Shown here piece after piece: positions 45,109 to 54,903 of a DNA stretch of 64,000 nt. The translations under genes were made by a program, and so were the position numbers. The DNA lies in NCBI GenBank assembly GCA_026004435.1, contig BPJD01000001.1, forward strand, positions 1 to 64,000. Direction: 5' to 3'. Below the pieces are notes generated by a model. The model had not been told where the DNA came from. It ran no database searches and saw only the letters and a program-made list of their open reading frames with translations. Position 1 is the stretch's first letter. Each line of letters starts with the position of its first letter. This stretch comes from Patescibacteria group bacterium (GTDB lineage: Bacteria; Patescibacteriota; Microgenomatia; UBA1406; GWC2-37-13).

Positions 45109-46401
45109 TCAATTTTTTAAAAGTTGTTCAATGGCTTTTATGAGTTGTTGATCTTCTGTCTCAGTATTGCTTTGGTTGTTTGTTTGTGTGGCATCAATAG
45201 TTACTGATATATCTGGTGTTATTCCTGTGTCATTTATCCATTTTCCATTTGGCAGTACCCATTTTGATATAGTTATATGCATTCCTGCAGACCCGGATAA
45301 ATCAATTGCCTGCTGGACTGATCCTTTGCCAAATGTTTGTTCTCCTACTATGACTGCTTTTTTGTGGTCTTGTAAAGCTCCTGCCAAAATCTCAGAGGCA
45401 GAGGCTGATCCTTTGTTAACTATTACTGCAAGTTTGGTTCCGTAAAGTCTGCCGTTTCGTTCAGAATAGTACTCAATAGGGTTCTTGTTGACAAATTCCT
45501 GTTTTACTATAAGATCTCCTTTTTGCAAAAAGTCTTCTGCTAAGTAAATTGCGCTGTTTAACAATCCTCCAGGATTATTTCTTAGGTCTAGAATAATTCC
45601 TGATATATTGTTGTTTTTGAGTTGTTTTACCACATCATTAACTGTTTTGTTCCATTCGTCATTTGTTTCTGTGCCGAACTGAATAATTTTAATATAGGCA
45701 AAGTTCTGGTTGGTTTTTAAACCATATTCATCGGCTTTTTTTACTTGATACTCGATTGATGGAATCTTGATTTCATCTCTTATTATTGGAATCTCTAACT
45801 CTTCTTCGTTTCTAAACACAGTCAGCACTACCTTTGAGCCTTTTTCTCCTCTAATTTTATTTACAGCCTGTGTTAGCGTCCAGCCGGCAGTTGATTCTCC
45901 GTTAACTTTAGTGATTATATCTCCTGTTTTTATGCCTGCTTTTTCTGCTGGTGAGTTTTTAAGTGGAGAGATTATAACTATCTGGTCGTTTTTCATTCCT
46001 AACTGAGCTCCGATGCCTTCAAATTTTCCTTCAAGATCAAGTTTGCTTTCTTTGTTTTCTTCTGGTGTTAAAAAAAAGGTATAAGGATCATCAAGCGAGG
46101 CAACCATTCCTTTAATTGCTCCATAATACATTTTCTGTGGATCAATTTTGCTTTTGTCAACATAAAGTTCTTCAATTGCATTCCATGCTTCCCAGAACAA
46201 TGAAAAATCTATGTTTTCTTTCGCTTGACTGGAGATTTTTTGGTTGTCTGTAATTAGATTTATTTTGTCTGAAGCATAGCTTGGTTTTTTTTTAGTTTTT
46301 ATCTCTCCTGTTTTGTAGCCAGCAAAAAATATTATGCCCAAAAAACTAAAGATTAAGATAAAGTTTATTATTTTTGTTGCAAACTTATTTTTTATATTCA
46401 T
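45109..46401 (-). CDS. ctpA: C-terminal processing protease (S41)
   Basis: 430 aa. N-terminal anchor (IINFILIFSFLGIIFFAGY), a PDZ domain (ISPLKNSPAEKAGIKTGDIITKVNGES) and the S41 catalytic part. Ser is in VNKGSASASEILAGALQDH and Lys in VGEQTFGKGSVQ. It cleaves C-terminal tails of exported proteins. It overlaps the upstream gene by 17 bp and precedes htrA, making an envelope-proteolysis operon. Confidence 0.94.
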   Translation of the reverse strand: MNIKNKFATKIINFILIFSFLGIIFFAGYKTGEIKTKKKPSYASDKINLITDNQKISSQAKENIDFSLFWEAWNAIEELYVDKSKIDPQKMYYGAIKGMVASLDDPYTFFLTPEENKESKLDLEGKFEGIGAQLGMKNDQIVIISPLKNSPAEKAGIKTGDIITKVNGESTAGWTLTQAVNKIRGEKGSKVVLTVFRNEEELEIPIIRDEIKIPSIEYQVKKADEYGLKTNQNFAYIKIIQFGTETNDEWNKTVNDVVKQLKNNNISGIILDLRNNPGGLLNSAIYLAEDFLQKGDLIVKQEFVNKNPIEYYSERNGRLYGTKLAVIVNKGSASASEILAGALQDHKKAVIVGEQTFGKGSVQQAIDLSGSAGMHITISKWVLPNGKWINDTGITPDISVTIDATQTNNQSNTETEDQQLIKAIEQLLKN

Positions 46402-47107
46402 TGTAAAAATACAGCTTATTTTCTTTTGGAATTATTAATATAAAATCTCTTGTTTGTGTCTTTATTTTTTCTATATCTTTAATTTTTGAGATAACTACAT
46501 ATTTTACACTTGTTTTAGGTTTTTTAGTAGTTATTATTATTTTAGCTCCCAGAGCAGTTAGTTTTGCTTCAAGATAAGGATTTAGGCTTTTTACAAACAC
46601 AGCCTTATCTTCTACTGTGTTAATTGTTATCTGATTATTGTTTAAGATTAGGCTGAATCTGGATCCTGCGGGTTCGAGAATATTTGTTGAGTTAATCTCT
46701 ACTTCATAGCAGTCTTTCAGGTCGATCTCTATTTCATCTTTGGTTATGTTTATGATTTTGCCAGAGATGCTTTTGAATCCTGTTGAGTTTTTTTCTTCTG
46801 TTTCTATTGCAATTTCACCTGTGTCATGGTGAATCTCAACAATTTTTCCGCTGTACTCAGACCTAATTTTTTTATGAGAGAATAGGGACTTTTTTTCAGC
46901 CAAGATCTCGCCTTCTTCTACTTTATCGTCAATAAGTTTTTTTAAGTAATCATAGATTTTATTAGTCTTAATTTTAAGTTGTTTGGCAATTGGTATAACT
47001 ATTCGTTTTTTCTGTGATACCTTAAAAAGTTCTTTGTCAAAGTTTATAATATCATTGATATTGATATTGATTTTTTGATTATTTGGGATCTTAAGTTTTA
47101 TAGTCAT
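46385..47107 (-). CDS. hypothetical beta-rich protein
   Basis: 240 aa, soluble, Ile/Lys/Glu-rich. The middle has several short beta segments with Gly-Lys-Ile turns (YSGKIVEIHHDTGEIAIETEE, ISGKIINITKDEIEIDLKD), suggesting a barrel-sandwich or KOW-like fold. The C-terminal third (KLTALGAKIIITTKKPKTSVKYVVISK) looks Rossmann-like. It is co-transcribed ahead of ctpA with a 17-bp overlap. No family recognised. Confidence 0.65.
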   Translation of the reverse strand: MTIKLKIPNNQKINININDIINFDKELFKVSQKKRIVIPIAKQLKIKTNKIYDYLKKLIDDKVEEGEILAEKKSLFSHKKIRSEYSGKIVEIHHDTGEIAIETEEKNSTGFKSISGKIINITKDEIEIDLKDCYEVEINSTNILEPAGSRFSLILNNNQITINTVEDKAVFVKSLNPYLEAKLTALGAKIIITTKKPKTSVKYVVISKIKDIEKIKTQTRDFILIIPKENKLYFYNEYKK

Positions 47108-47241
47108 AGTTGTATTATATAAAATATTGGATTCTAAAAAACTTAAGTTATTGAGTTACTTGAATAGTTTTTGTTAGTTTTTGTCCGAAAAGGGCAAATC
47201 TTTGCTGTTTCATCTGTACAGTTAGATTGTGTCTTCCAGTC

Positions 47242-49279
47242 TTATTTAGGAGCTGTTATGTAAAAATTAAATGTCTTTACCTGTTGGGGATAGATAATCT
47301 CATTGCTGTTTAGGTTGGGATCTGTTGTTCTCCAAGTAGCTTCTTCTTTAATATCTAGTTTATACCAGCCGTGTTGATTGTAGGTTAATGTTTTTCTTTT
47401 CCAGACTGATCCTCCTGTGTTTCTTACTTTAATGCTTGCTCTGTAGATTTGATTTATTCTTAGTTGAGACGGCAGGTTAGTTGAAACTATTACAGCATTT
47501 CTTCCGTAGATACTGCCAGCTCTTAGTGGGTCAATCTTTTCTGCTGGAGGTAGAGTTGCTGGTCTAAATTCTTTTCCAGCCAGATTCTGGGCTAGAATCT
47601 TTAGATATTTGTAAGGGTCAGTGCTTGAGTCATCTGCCCACTTTACAGCTGGTTCAATTGTTTTTCTTTCCTGATACTTTACTTGGCTGACAAGGCTGTT
47701 ATTGGTTTTGGGTTAATGTTTAAAAATACATTAATTGCTTCAGTAAATCTGTCTCCATTTTTTCTGGTTAATTTAAGCTGGGTGTCCTGCTATAGTTTTG
47801 ATTGTTAAAGGCAGGCAGAATAGAGACAAAATAGCCTTTTGATTGTTGTTTTAGTGTGTTTGACCATTGTGAAAAAATCTGATCTTTTCATTTAGGTTTT
47901 TGTCAGCTATTGTGTCTGAGATTCCGTATCCATCTTGAAAGGCTCTTATTTTGGTGTCTTTAAACTTTATATAATCATAAAAATTCCCTGTGTAGCCTAT
48001 CCAGAAGACTTCTTCTTCTAAATTGTTTTCAATTGTCTGCAGGGCTCAGTTGAGTTCTGCTATGCGGTTGAATTTTACATAGGGGTCAAGCTGTGGCAAA
48101 AAATAAACCATTTTATCTGCTATTCTTAGGTAGCTTGGTTCATTTTTAAAGGTTTGCAGTACAGCTGTTGCATGTCTGATTAGTCTGTTTGTATTTGGAG
48201 GGTAGTTTCTGTTCTAGTTGTAGGTCATTTCATCAGTAATATAAAACTTAAAGTTTCTTTGCCTCATAAGTGGTATAAGCTGGTTTACCAGTATTTTCCA
48301 GCCTGGGTAATAAAAGTTGTCTATTGGTGATGGTTCGTATTGAGGTAGAGCCTCTGACCAGAAAGCAATATTCCAAGCTGTGACTCCTGCATTAATCTGT
48401 GTGTCCAGCTGCCATTTTAGTACTTCATAGTTTGAGTCATCGTATATGCCTATATAAGGATATGTTACACCATCTCCTGTGCTAATATCTCTTATATATG
48501 ACTGATTAAGCAAGGTTCTTTTGGGATCTGCTGTGCCGCTGGGACCTAAGCATTTTTGACAGTCGCTCCAGCCTTGAAAGTCTCTTGTTGTGTATTTGCC
48601 AGACCAATGAGTTCCTGCTGGTATGTTATGATAAAGATATTTGTGGCCTATAATCAGCGGAGTGTTTTTAAGGAATAAGTTATCAAACTGATACTGATAA
48701 TTTCCCTGATTGTTTTTAATTTAAATTTATAGTCTAAGTCCATTATGATTGGGTTTTTTAATCTCAAAGTCAAGATTTATTCGTTTCCAATTTAATGATC
48801 CTGTAACATTGCCAGAACTAAAGACTTCTTGTTCTCCTCCTAGGTTTCAGACTACAAACTCTACTGTTCCTTCTTGAGGTGATCTAAAGTAAATACTTGC
48901 TCTATAGCGCTGGCCTGGAATAAGATCAAGGTTTTTATCATAAGCTAATGTTTTTTTATTGCCAAACTCGCTAGGGCAGTTGTTCTCTGGGCATAAGGCT
49001 GTGTTAAGCCAGTACTCTCCTTCATAGGCTCCGGGATAAACATTTTTAGTATATACAGCTCTATTGATTCTGCCAAATTTCCAGTTGTTGGCATTGTTAT
49101 TTTCAAATCCTTAGAAAATTATAGTTAAAGGGTTAAAAAATTCTGAAGACAGCTCTGCTTTTGAGGTATAGATCTCCGGCTTTTTTTCCTCTCTAAAACT
49201 TTTGTAAAGTAAAAAAATTGCTGTTGTCATCAACAGCACAAGTATTTGTTGCCAGTAGATATTTGATCTTTTGATTCAT
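47242..49279 (-). pseudogene. GH99-like glycosidase pseudogene
   Basis: About 680 codons. An N-terminal anchor (YWQQILVLLMTTAIFLLYKS, after one frameshift) is followed by a carbohydrate-module-like part (LIPGQRYRASIYFRS). Then comes a GH99-like barrel: YPYIGIYDDSNYEVLKWQLD, AGVTAWNIAFWSE. The C-terminal domain has IKVRNTGGSVWKRKTL. In one frame there are six stops (first bases 49113, 48849, 48729, 48723, 48216, 48048). Frameshifts occur near 47,890, 47,780 and 47,690. The stops fit CAA/CAG-to-TAA/TAG and TGG-to-TGA changes. The only long open stretch is 48214-48513. Neighbours ctpA and rpsR are intact. Confidence 0.85.
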
Positions 49280-49331
49280 TCTATCTTTTTTATGTTAATA
49301 AAAAAAGATAGACTTTTAAAGTGTAACTTTT

Positions 49332-49535
49332 TTACTGTTTTTGATAATGAGTATAAGGAATCAAGGCCAGATAACGGGCATACTTAATTTGTTTTGCCAG
49401 TTTGCGCTGATGTTTTGCGCAGACTCCTGTTATTTTTCTTGAGAGGATCCTTTTTCGTGCAGATATAAACTTTTTTAAGTTGTCTATATCTTTATAATCT
49501 GGGTCAACTTTATACTGACAAAAAAAACATTCCAT
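49332..49535 (-). CDS. rpsR: ribosomal protein S18 (bS18)
   Basis: 67 aa. DIDNLKKFISARKRILSRKITGVCAKHQRKLAKQIKYARYLALIPYT is the S18 core; the N-terminal CFFC and a later Cys could bind zinc. Last of rpsF-ssb-rpsR, the common bacterial order. Confidence 0.95.
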   Translation of the reverse strand: MECFFCQYKVDPDYKDIDNLKKFISARKRILSRKITGVCAKHQRKLAKQIKYARYLALIPYTHYQKQ

Positions 49536-49576
49536 ACTTCAGCTAATTTTAATTTGTTTATAATTAATAACTTGTG

Positions 49577-50053
49577 TTAAAAAGGAATATCATCGTCTAA
49601 ATCAATTTCTTTATCTTGGTTTTCTTTATTCTCGTTTGTTTTATCCTCGTTTGTTTTTTCAGGGTTTGCTTCTGATTTGTTTTTCTCTTCTGTCTTTTCC
49701 TCTTCGTCTCTGGAGCCTTTTGAGTCGCAGGCTATGAAATCATCCATAATTATTTCTGTAACCTGTTTTTCTACTCCGTTTTTGTCTTGGTAGTTTCTGT
49801 AGGTTATTCTGCCTTCAACATAAACTCTTTGCCCCTTTTTTAGTATCTGAGAACAGAGCTCAGCTACTTTGTTCCACGCAACAATGCGGTGAAACTGTGT
49901 TTCCTCTTTTTTATCACCATCTGATGTTGTCCAAGTGCGGTTGGTTGCCAAACCAAAACTACAAACAGGAGTTCCTTGAGGAGTGTATCTCAACTCAGGA
50001 TCTCTGGTTAAATTACCCATTAGGGTTACTCTATTTAAAGATCTATTTGCCAT
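49577..50053 (-). CDS. ssb: single-stranded DNA-binding protein
   Basis: 158 aa. OB-fold at ~1-110 (NRVTLMGNLTRDPELRYTPQGTPVCSFGLATNR), a Glu/Lys/Asn-rich disordered linker, and the acidic tip DLDDDIPF that recruits replication and repair proteins. Between rpsF and rpsR. Confidence 0.96.
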   Translation of the reverse strand: MANRSLNRVTLMGNLTRDPELRYTPQGTPVCSFGLATNRTWTTSDGDKKEETQFHRIVAWNKVAELCSQILKKGQRVYVEGRITYRNYQDKNGVEKQVTEIIMDDFIACDSKGSRDEEEKTEEKNKSEANPEKTNEDKTNENKENQDKEIDLDDDIPF

Positions 50054-50059
50054 AATCTT

Positions 50060-50326
50060 TTATTTCTTAATTTTTAACAGTAAATATCTAATGATTCTTT
50101 CATTATAGCCTAATTTTGTTTTAAGCTCAGATATATTTTCTGCAGGCATACTAATTGTGTAAGTAAAGTAAAAGGCCCTACTGTGTTGTTTTATTCTGTA
50201 GGCTAGGGGTCTTTCTCCCCATTTAGTTTCTGATAATTTTTCAGCTTTTGCCTCGTTAAGCAGTTTGTCCATTTCTTTTTTATCCTTCTCTGCTTCTACG
50301 AGAAATGTCAGTTCATAGTTACTCAT
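50060..50326 (-). CDS. rpsF: ribosomal protein S6 (bS6)
   Basis: 88 aa. YELTFLVEAEKDKKEMDKLL and WGERPLAYRIKQHSRAFYFTYTISMPA match bS6. First gene of rpsF-ssb-rpsR; pairs with S18 in the small subunit. Confidence 0.94.
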   Translation of the reverse strand: MSNYELTFLVEAEKDKKEMDKLLNEAKAEKLSETKWGERPLAYRIKQHSRAFYFTYTISMPAENISELKTKLGYNERIIRYLLLKIKK

Positions 50327-50348
50327 ATGTTTACTGTATAATAATATA

Positions 50349-52037
50349 ATGACTGCAAAAAATCAACAGAAGATTATAGTTTCCCTGCTTTTTTTTAGTT
50401 TGTTTTTTTTGCTTTTTATAACTCGGTTTTATAATTTGAGTTGGGGTCTGCCTTATCCTTTTCATCCTGATGAGCGAAATATGGCGTCTGCATTAATAAA
50501 TTTAAGTTGCAGCAATGCTTCAGACTGTTTAAAACCAGATTTTTTTGCTTATGGTCAGACAACTCTTTATCTGGCTTTTTTATTAAAACAGGTTTTGTCT
50601 GCTTTTTTTGATGTTAGTGAATGGTTCTTTGCTTTTTTAAGCTTAAGAATTATCTCTGCTTTAGCTTCTGTTGTTGTTGTCTTTGTTGTTGTTAAAATAT
50701 TTGGATTAATTTATCAGAAAAAAGGTTTGGTTGAGTTGTTTTATTTGTATCTATTATTAATTTTTAGTCCTGTTTTAATTCAGTTTAGCCATTTTGGAAC
50801 TACAGAGGCAGTTTTAAGCTTGTTGTTTTCTTTGTTGGTTTATTTTTCCTGTTTGCTTTTGGATAATAAGATTAACCTTAAAAAATATATTTACTTTTCT
50901 GCTATTTGTTTAGGTGTTGCTTCAGCTGTTAAGTTAAGCTCTGTTTTGTTTGTTTTTGTTGTCTTGTTAACTTTTTTACTAGTTATTTGGCAAAAAAGAG
51001 CTGATGCTAATTTGATTCTATTTCATCTGGTTTATTTTTCTGCTCTTAGTTTGTTTTTTTATTTTTTAGCTTCGCCATATAACTTGTTTGAGTTTCAAAA
51101 ATTTTTGGGATCTATGCATTATGAATCATCTGTGGCTTTAGGAAGTCTTAAGGTTTTTTATACACAGCAGTTTGAAGGCAGTATCCCTGTTGTGTTTCAG
51201 TTATTAGTTATCTTTCCTTATGCTTTAGGGATTTTAGCTCCAATTTTTTTTGCGCTAAGTTATTTAAGATTGTTTCAACAAAAAAATCTAAAACTTGTTT
51301 TGCTTAAGTTAAGTGTCTTGTTCGTTTTTTTAGTAAATAGTTTTTTATTTACCAAATGGACAAGGTTTTTAGCGCCAGTTTACCCGCTTGTTGTTCTTCT
51401 TATTTATCTTGAGTTAATTAAAGTAAAATGTCGTAAATTGTTTTTGTTGGTTGTTTGGTTGTTTATAGTTCAAGGATTATTGTTTTTTGGTGTATATTTA
51501 AAAGAAGATATTAGACTTTCAGCATCTAAATGGCTGTCTGAAAACATACCTGCCGGATCTGTTGTTGTTCAGGAATCAGGTAATGTAGTAGATCTGCCTT
51601 TGTTTCCTTATAAAAATCAGCCAGTTGAAAGCATAGGCTTGAATTTGTATGATTTTGACAACTCTGCTTTTTTGTCTGAAACGATTTTTTCTGCTCTTGA
51701 AAAAGCAGATTATGTGATTGTGCCTTCAAGAAGGGTCTTTGCCAATTATAGTTGTTATTATCCAAATTCCGGCAGAAATATCTTTTATAATTTGGCTTAC
51801 TTGATGCATAGGACTGTTGTCTTTAACAGATACTGTTCTGAATTGAAAAATACTTATCCAGTAATTAACAAATATTATCAGAGTCTTTTGGAGTCTGGTC
51901 AGTTTGAGCTTGTGGCAGAGTTCTCTGCTTTTAAGGATCCATTCTTTAATAAAACATTATTTTATGATGAACTAGCTGAGGAGACATTTTCTGTTTTTGA
52001 TCATCCTGTGATAAGAATTTATAAGAGGAAATCTTAA
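50349..52037 (+). CDS. GT-C membrane glycosyltransferase (GT39-like)
   Basis: 562 aa with about eleven membrane segments and a soluble C-terminal part (~390-562). First loop NLSWGLPYPFHPDERNMASALINL has the Asp-Glu pair and FHPDE typical of PMT-like enzymes. TATAAT at 50337-50342 is 6 nt from the ATG, so it is probably leaderless and divergent from rpsF. Substrate unknown. It contains copy 4 of the 13-mer. Confidence 0.8.
   Translation: MTAKNQQKIIVSLLFFSLFFLLFITRFYNLSWGLPYPFHPDERNMASALINLSCSNASDCLKPDFFAYGQTTLYLAFLLKQVLSAFFDVSEWFFAFLSLRIISALASVVVVFVVVKIFGLIYQKKGLVELFYLYLLLIFSPVLIQFSHFGTTEAVLSLLFSLLVYFSCLLLDNKINLKKYIYFSAICLGVASAVKLSSVLFVFVVLLTFLLVIWQKRADANLILFHLVYFSALSLFFYFLASPYNLFEFQKFLGSMHYESSVALGSLKVFYTQQFEGSIPVVFQLLVIFPYALGILAPIFFALSYLRLFQQKNLKLVLLKLSVLFVFLVNSFLFTKWTRFLAPVYPLVVLLIYLELIKVKCRKLFLLVVWLFIVQGLLFFGVYLKEDIRLSASKWLSENIPAGSVVVQESGNVVDLPLFPYKNQPVESIGLNLYDFDNSAFLSETIFSALEKADYVIVPSRRVFANYSCYYPNSGRNIFYNLAYLMHRTVVFNRYCSELKNTYPVINKYYQSLLESGQFELVAEFSAFKDPFFNKTLFYDELAEETFSVFDHPVIRIYKRKS
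51427..51439 (+). repeat. 13-mer AATGTCGTAAATT, copy 4 (inside GT-C gene)
   Basis: Exact copy, read here in the frame K-C-R-K-L on the + strand. Confidence 0.6.
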
Positions 52038-52047
52038 GTCTTTAGAT

Positions 52048-52797
52048 TTAAATCTTATTTCTAAATAGCATTCCTACCAAATAGGCTGTAATTGCGGCAA
52101 TTCCGCCTAAGGATACAATTTCAAATACAGATAAGAAAAAGTTTCTTTTTGTAATAATCCAACGCAGTACTCCCAATAAAAATAAAGCAAATATAGTTGA
52201 GGCAACAGAGATCAAAAAAGTTCCTTCAACCCTTTGGATTAAAACATATGGCAGAAGCGGAATTAGACCAAAGGTAATAAAAGAGATTATTGTTGCAAGA
52301 GCTGTTAAAAAAGGTTTCTCTTTTTCTACATTTGGCAGTTCTAGTTCTTCTCTCACCTTAAACTCAGTCCAAAACTCAGGATTTTTTGCGTAACTTTTAG
52401 CTATTTTTTCTGCATCTTCGGTTGTAAAACCTTTCTGCTTCAAAATTCCAATAGTTTCTGACAGTTCCATTTCGAAATTTTTGCTGATCTCTGATCTTTC
52501 TTCTAGTTTCCTCTTTTTGTAAATTTCTTGTTCAGATCGTACTGAAAGAAAGTTTCCAACACCCATAGACAACCCGTCTGCAAAAAGATTGGCAAACCCA
52601 AAAAGCAAAAGCGTAAAAACTCCCAAATGAGTTGGGTTAGAGTTTGAGGCTCCAGCAAAGCCTGAGACAACTGCAAAGGTTGTAATGATGCCGTCCACTC
52701 CACCGTAAACAATTTCTTTAAGATAATCAGCAAAAGGATTTTGGCAATGCTTTGGTTTTAAATATTGTTTTAACTGGCTTTTTGCATTTTTTGTCAT
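52048..52797 (-). CDS. VIT1/CCC1-family iron/manganese transporter
   Basis: 249 aa from the ATG at 52797; an upstream ATG at 52854 would sit within cysS. YLKEIVYGGVDGIITTFAVVSGFAGAS is the family's first helix, LFADGLSMGVGNFLSVRSEQE the second-helix metal site. A cytoplasmic helical insert is rich in Glu (EERSEISKNFEMELSETIG...), then three more membrane segments. It moves Fe2+/Mn2+ out of the cytoplasm. Starts 16 bp after cysS. Confidence 0.9.
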   Translation of the reverse strand: MTKNAKSQLKQYLKPKHCQNPFADYLKEIVYGGVDGIITTFAVVSGFAGASNSNPTHLGVFTLLLFGFANLFADGLSMGVGNFLSVRSEQEIYKKRKLEERSEISKNFEMELSETIGILKQKGFTTEDAEKIAKSYAKNPEFWTEFKVREELELPNVEKEKPFLTALATIISFITFGLIPLLPYVLIQRVEGTFLISVASTIFALFLLGVLRWIITKRNFFLSVFEIVSLGGIAAITAYLVGMLFRNKI

Positions 52798-52813
52798 ACT
52801 TTTCAGTTTTATT

Positions 52814-54253
52814 TCAATTAGGTTGAGTTGTTTTTGATAATAAAATTGTTCCAAGTTTGGTATCTTTTACCTCAAATCCTTTATCATTAAGCATCTCTCT
52901 AATATTGTCTGCTTTATCAAATTGTTTTTTTCCTTTAAAACTTTCTCTTTCAATAATAAGTTTTTTAAGATCTTCAGTTAAATTAACCGGCTTAATTGAT
53001 TCAAGCCTTAGACCAAGTATCTGGTCAAGTCTTAGTATAAGTTCAAGTTTGAGTCTGGGGTTTAAGGTTTCTAAGTCTATTAAGTTCCAGAACTTAGCTA
53101 ATGCTTTAGGCGTGTTTAGATCATTTGATAGTACTTCTATTATGTTTTGTTCAAATTTTTTTATCAGGTTATAGTCTTTTTTACTAGGATTGTCTGGCTT
53201 AAGGTATGTATTTATAAACTTTAGTTCTTCTACTTTTCTCAACAGTGTTTTATATGAATTTTCAGTTGCTTTTAAGGCTTTAAAGGTAAAGTTAAATTGT
53301 TGCCTATAGTGTCCAGATAAAAAATGAAGTCTTAAAGCCAGTGGATGAAAGCCTTGTTTTAATATATCGTCTATTGTATAAAAGTTTTGTTTTGATTTGC
53401 TCATTTTTTCACCATTAACCAAAAGAAAAGCATAATGTACCCAAAACCTGACAAAAGGTTTCCCTGTAGCAGCCTCTGATTGGGCTATTTCGTTTTCATG
53501 GTGAACTGGTATGTGATCTTCTCCTCCTGTGTGAATATCTATTGTCTCTCCTAAGTAATGCATACTCATAGCTGAACATTCTATATGCCAGCCTGGGAAG
53601 CCATCTCCCCAAGGCGAGGGCCAGTGCATTGTGTGATTTGCAAATCTGCCTGTTCTTTTAAACCAAAGAGCAAAATCTGCCGGGTGTTTTTTTTCAGGGT
53701 CTAAAACAACTTCTTCTCTAACTGCAGAGAGTTTTTCTTCTAAAGATTGTCCTGATAGTTTTCCATAGTCTTTAAATTTTCTAATATCAAAGTAAACTGC
53801 CTGAGAGGTTTGGTAGGTATAGCCTTTTTCTTCAAGTTTTTTTATGAGGTCTATCATTTGGTTGATATGTTCTGTGGCTTTACAGATTATGCTTGGTTGT
53901 TTTATATTGACCTGTTTTATTGTGTAAAAAAAGTAGTTAGTAAAGTACTCAGCTACTTCCCAAACTGTTTTATTGTGTTTTTCAGCTCCTTTTTCAAGTT
54001 TATCTTCTCCAAAGTCTGCATCGTCTGTAAGGTGGCCTACATCTGTTATATTCATTGTATGAATAACTTTATAGCCAAGATACTCTAAAGTTCTTTTAAG
54101 AATATCGTTGTTAATATAGGTTCTTATGTGGCCAAGGTGTGTGTAATCATATACTGTTGGCCCGCAGGAATAAAGCGTTATTCGATTATCTGTTAAAGGA
54201 TAAATCTCTTCTATTTTCCTGCTTAGTGTGTTGTAGATTTTTAATCTTTGCAT
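52814..54253 (-). CDS. cysS: cysteinyl-tRNA synthetase
   Basis: 479 aa. SCGPTVYDYTHLGHIRTY contains the zinc Cys and the HIGH-type motif (HLGH). WHIECSAMSMHYLGETIDIHTGGEDHIPVHHENEIAQSEA is the CysRS signature and GEKMSKSKQNF the KMSKS loop. Normal length. It lies downstream of tRNA-Pro on the same strand. Confidence 0.97.
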   Translation of the reverse strand: MQRLKIYNTLSRKIEEIYPLTDNRITLYSCGPTVYDYTHLGHIRTYINNDILKRTLEYLGYKVIHTMNITDVGHLTDDADFGEDKLEKGAEKHNKTVWEVAEYFTNYFFYTIKQVNIKQPSIICKATEHINQMIDLIKKLEEKGYTYQTSQAVYFDIRKFKDYGKLSGQSLEEKLSAVREEVVLDPEKKHPADFALWFKRTGRFANHTMHWPSPWGDGFPGWHIECSAMSMHYLGETIDIHTGGEDHIPVHHENEIAQSEAATGKPFVRFWVHYAFLLVNGEKMSKSKQNFYTIDDILKQGFHPLALRLHFLSGHYRQQFNFTFKALKATENSYKTLLRKVEELKFINTYLKPDNPSKKDYNLIKKFEQNIIEVLSNDLNTPKALAKFWNLIDLETLNPRLKLELILRLDQILGLRLESIKPVNLTEDLKKLIIERESFKGKKQFDKADNIREMLNDKGFEVKDTKLGTILLSKTTQPN

Positions 54254-54264
54254 ATTAGTTTTTG

Positions 54265-54339
54265 TCGGGGATGGCGGACTTGAACCGCCGACCTCTGCGT
54301 CCCGAACACAGCGCTCTAAGCCATCTGAGCTAATCCCCG
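54265..54339 (-). tRNA. tRNA-Pro(CGG)
   Basis: 75 nt. Acceptor CGGGGAT/ATCCCCG, D-arm AGCTCAGATGGCTTAGAGC, anticodon stem CTGTG/CGCAG with loop TTCGGGA (anticodon CGG, reads CCG), T-arm GGCGG-TTCAAGT-CCGCC, discriminator A. No encoded CCA (next bases are CAA). Confidence 0.94.
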
Positions 54340-54360
54340 AGACCTTTTTATTTTACCAAA

Positions 54361-54903
54361 TTATTTTTTTTCTCCTCTAAAGTACTCAAAAGGATTGATT
54401 GCTTTTCGTTTTTTTACCAGCCCCTGAAGTATTGATCTTCTCTGTTTACCTTGCGGCATTGGTAGTTGTTGTTCTTCTTCTCTGCGTTTTTCTTCTTCCT
54501 GCTTTTTTTTAGCTTCTTCCTCTAACTGGCGTTGTCTTTCTGCTTTTTCTCTCTGTTTTTTTTCTTCTAGATAAGCTTCTTCTTCCTGCCTCAGTTGTTT
54601 GTGTCTTTGTATCTTGGCTTGTATTTTTTCTGCTGATTCTTCGTCCTTTTCTTTGTAAGCCTTTGATAATTTTTCAGGGTCTAATTGTGTAGAGTTCTTT
54701 TCTTCAAATTCCTTTTTCAGTTCTTCTTGCGACTTCATTTGCTGGTCTCTGGGAATACCTATTATTTCCTGAAACCAGTTTATTGGGTTAAAAGCATCAA
54801 CAATGTCTTTAGCCGCTGCTTTAAACTGGTTTTCTTCAGTTTTTTTTTGTTCTAGTTTTTCCCAAGGGTTTTGAATCTGTTGTTTTGGCTTTTTGGTGTT
54901 CAT
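54361..54903 (-). CDS. hypothetical coiled-coil protein
   Basis: 180 aa. A short conserved-looking N-terminal part (IQNPWEKLEQKKTEE, VDAFNPINWFQEIIG) is followed by a long Glu/Lys/Gln-rich charged helix (~75-150, EEAYLEEKKQREKAERQRQL and similar). It ends with QRRSILQGLVKKRKAINPFEYFRGEKK. It may belong to a CPR-specific family of unknown function. Its start overlaps the DUF59 gene's stop by 4 bp. The charged helix suggests nucleic-acid or membrane-surface contact, not proven. Confidence 0.65.
   Translation of the reverse strand: MNTKKPKQQIQNPWEKLEQKKTEENQFKAAAKDIVDAFNPINWFQEIIGIPRDQQMKSQEELKKEFEEKNSTQLDPEKLSKAYKEKDEESAEKIQAKIQRHKQLRQEEEAYLEEKKQREKAERQRQLEEEAKKKQEEEKRREEEQQLPMPQGKQRRSILQGLVKKRKAINPFEYFRGEKK

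Noticed and set aside
48214-48513. A separate 99-aa gene
   Set aside because: It is the longest open piece of the GH99-like pseudogene; the same frame carries homologous sequence on both sides of its ends.
47242-49279. Stop-codon recoding (UGA or UAG read as an amino acid)
   Set aside because: All three stops interrupt the pseudogenes, frameshifts are also present, and intact neighbours end normally at TAA, TAG and TGA.
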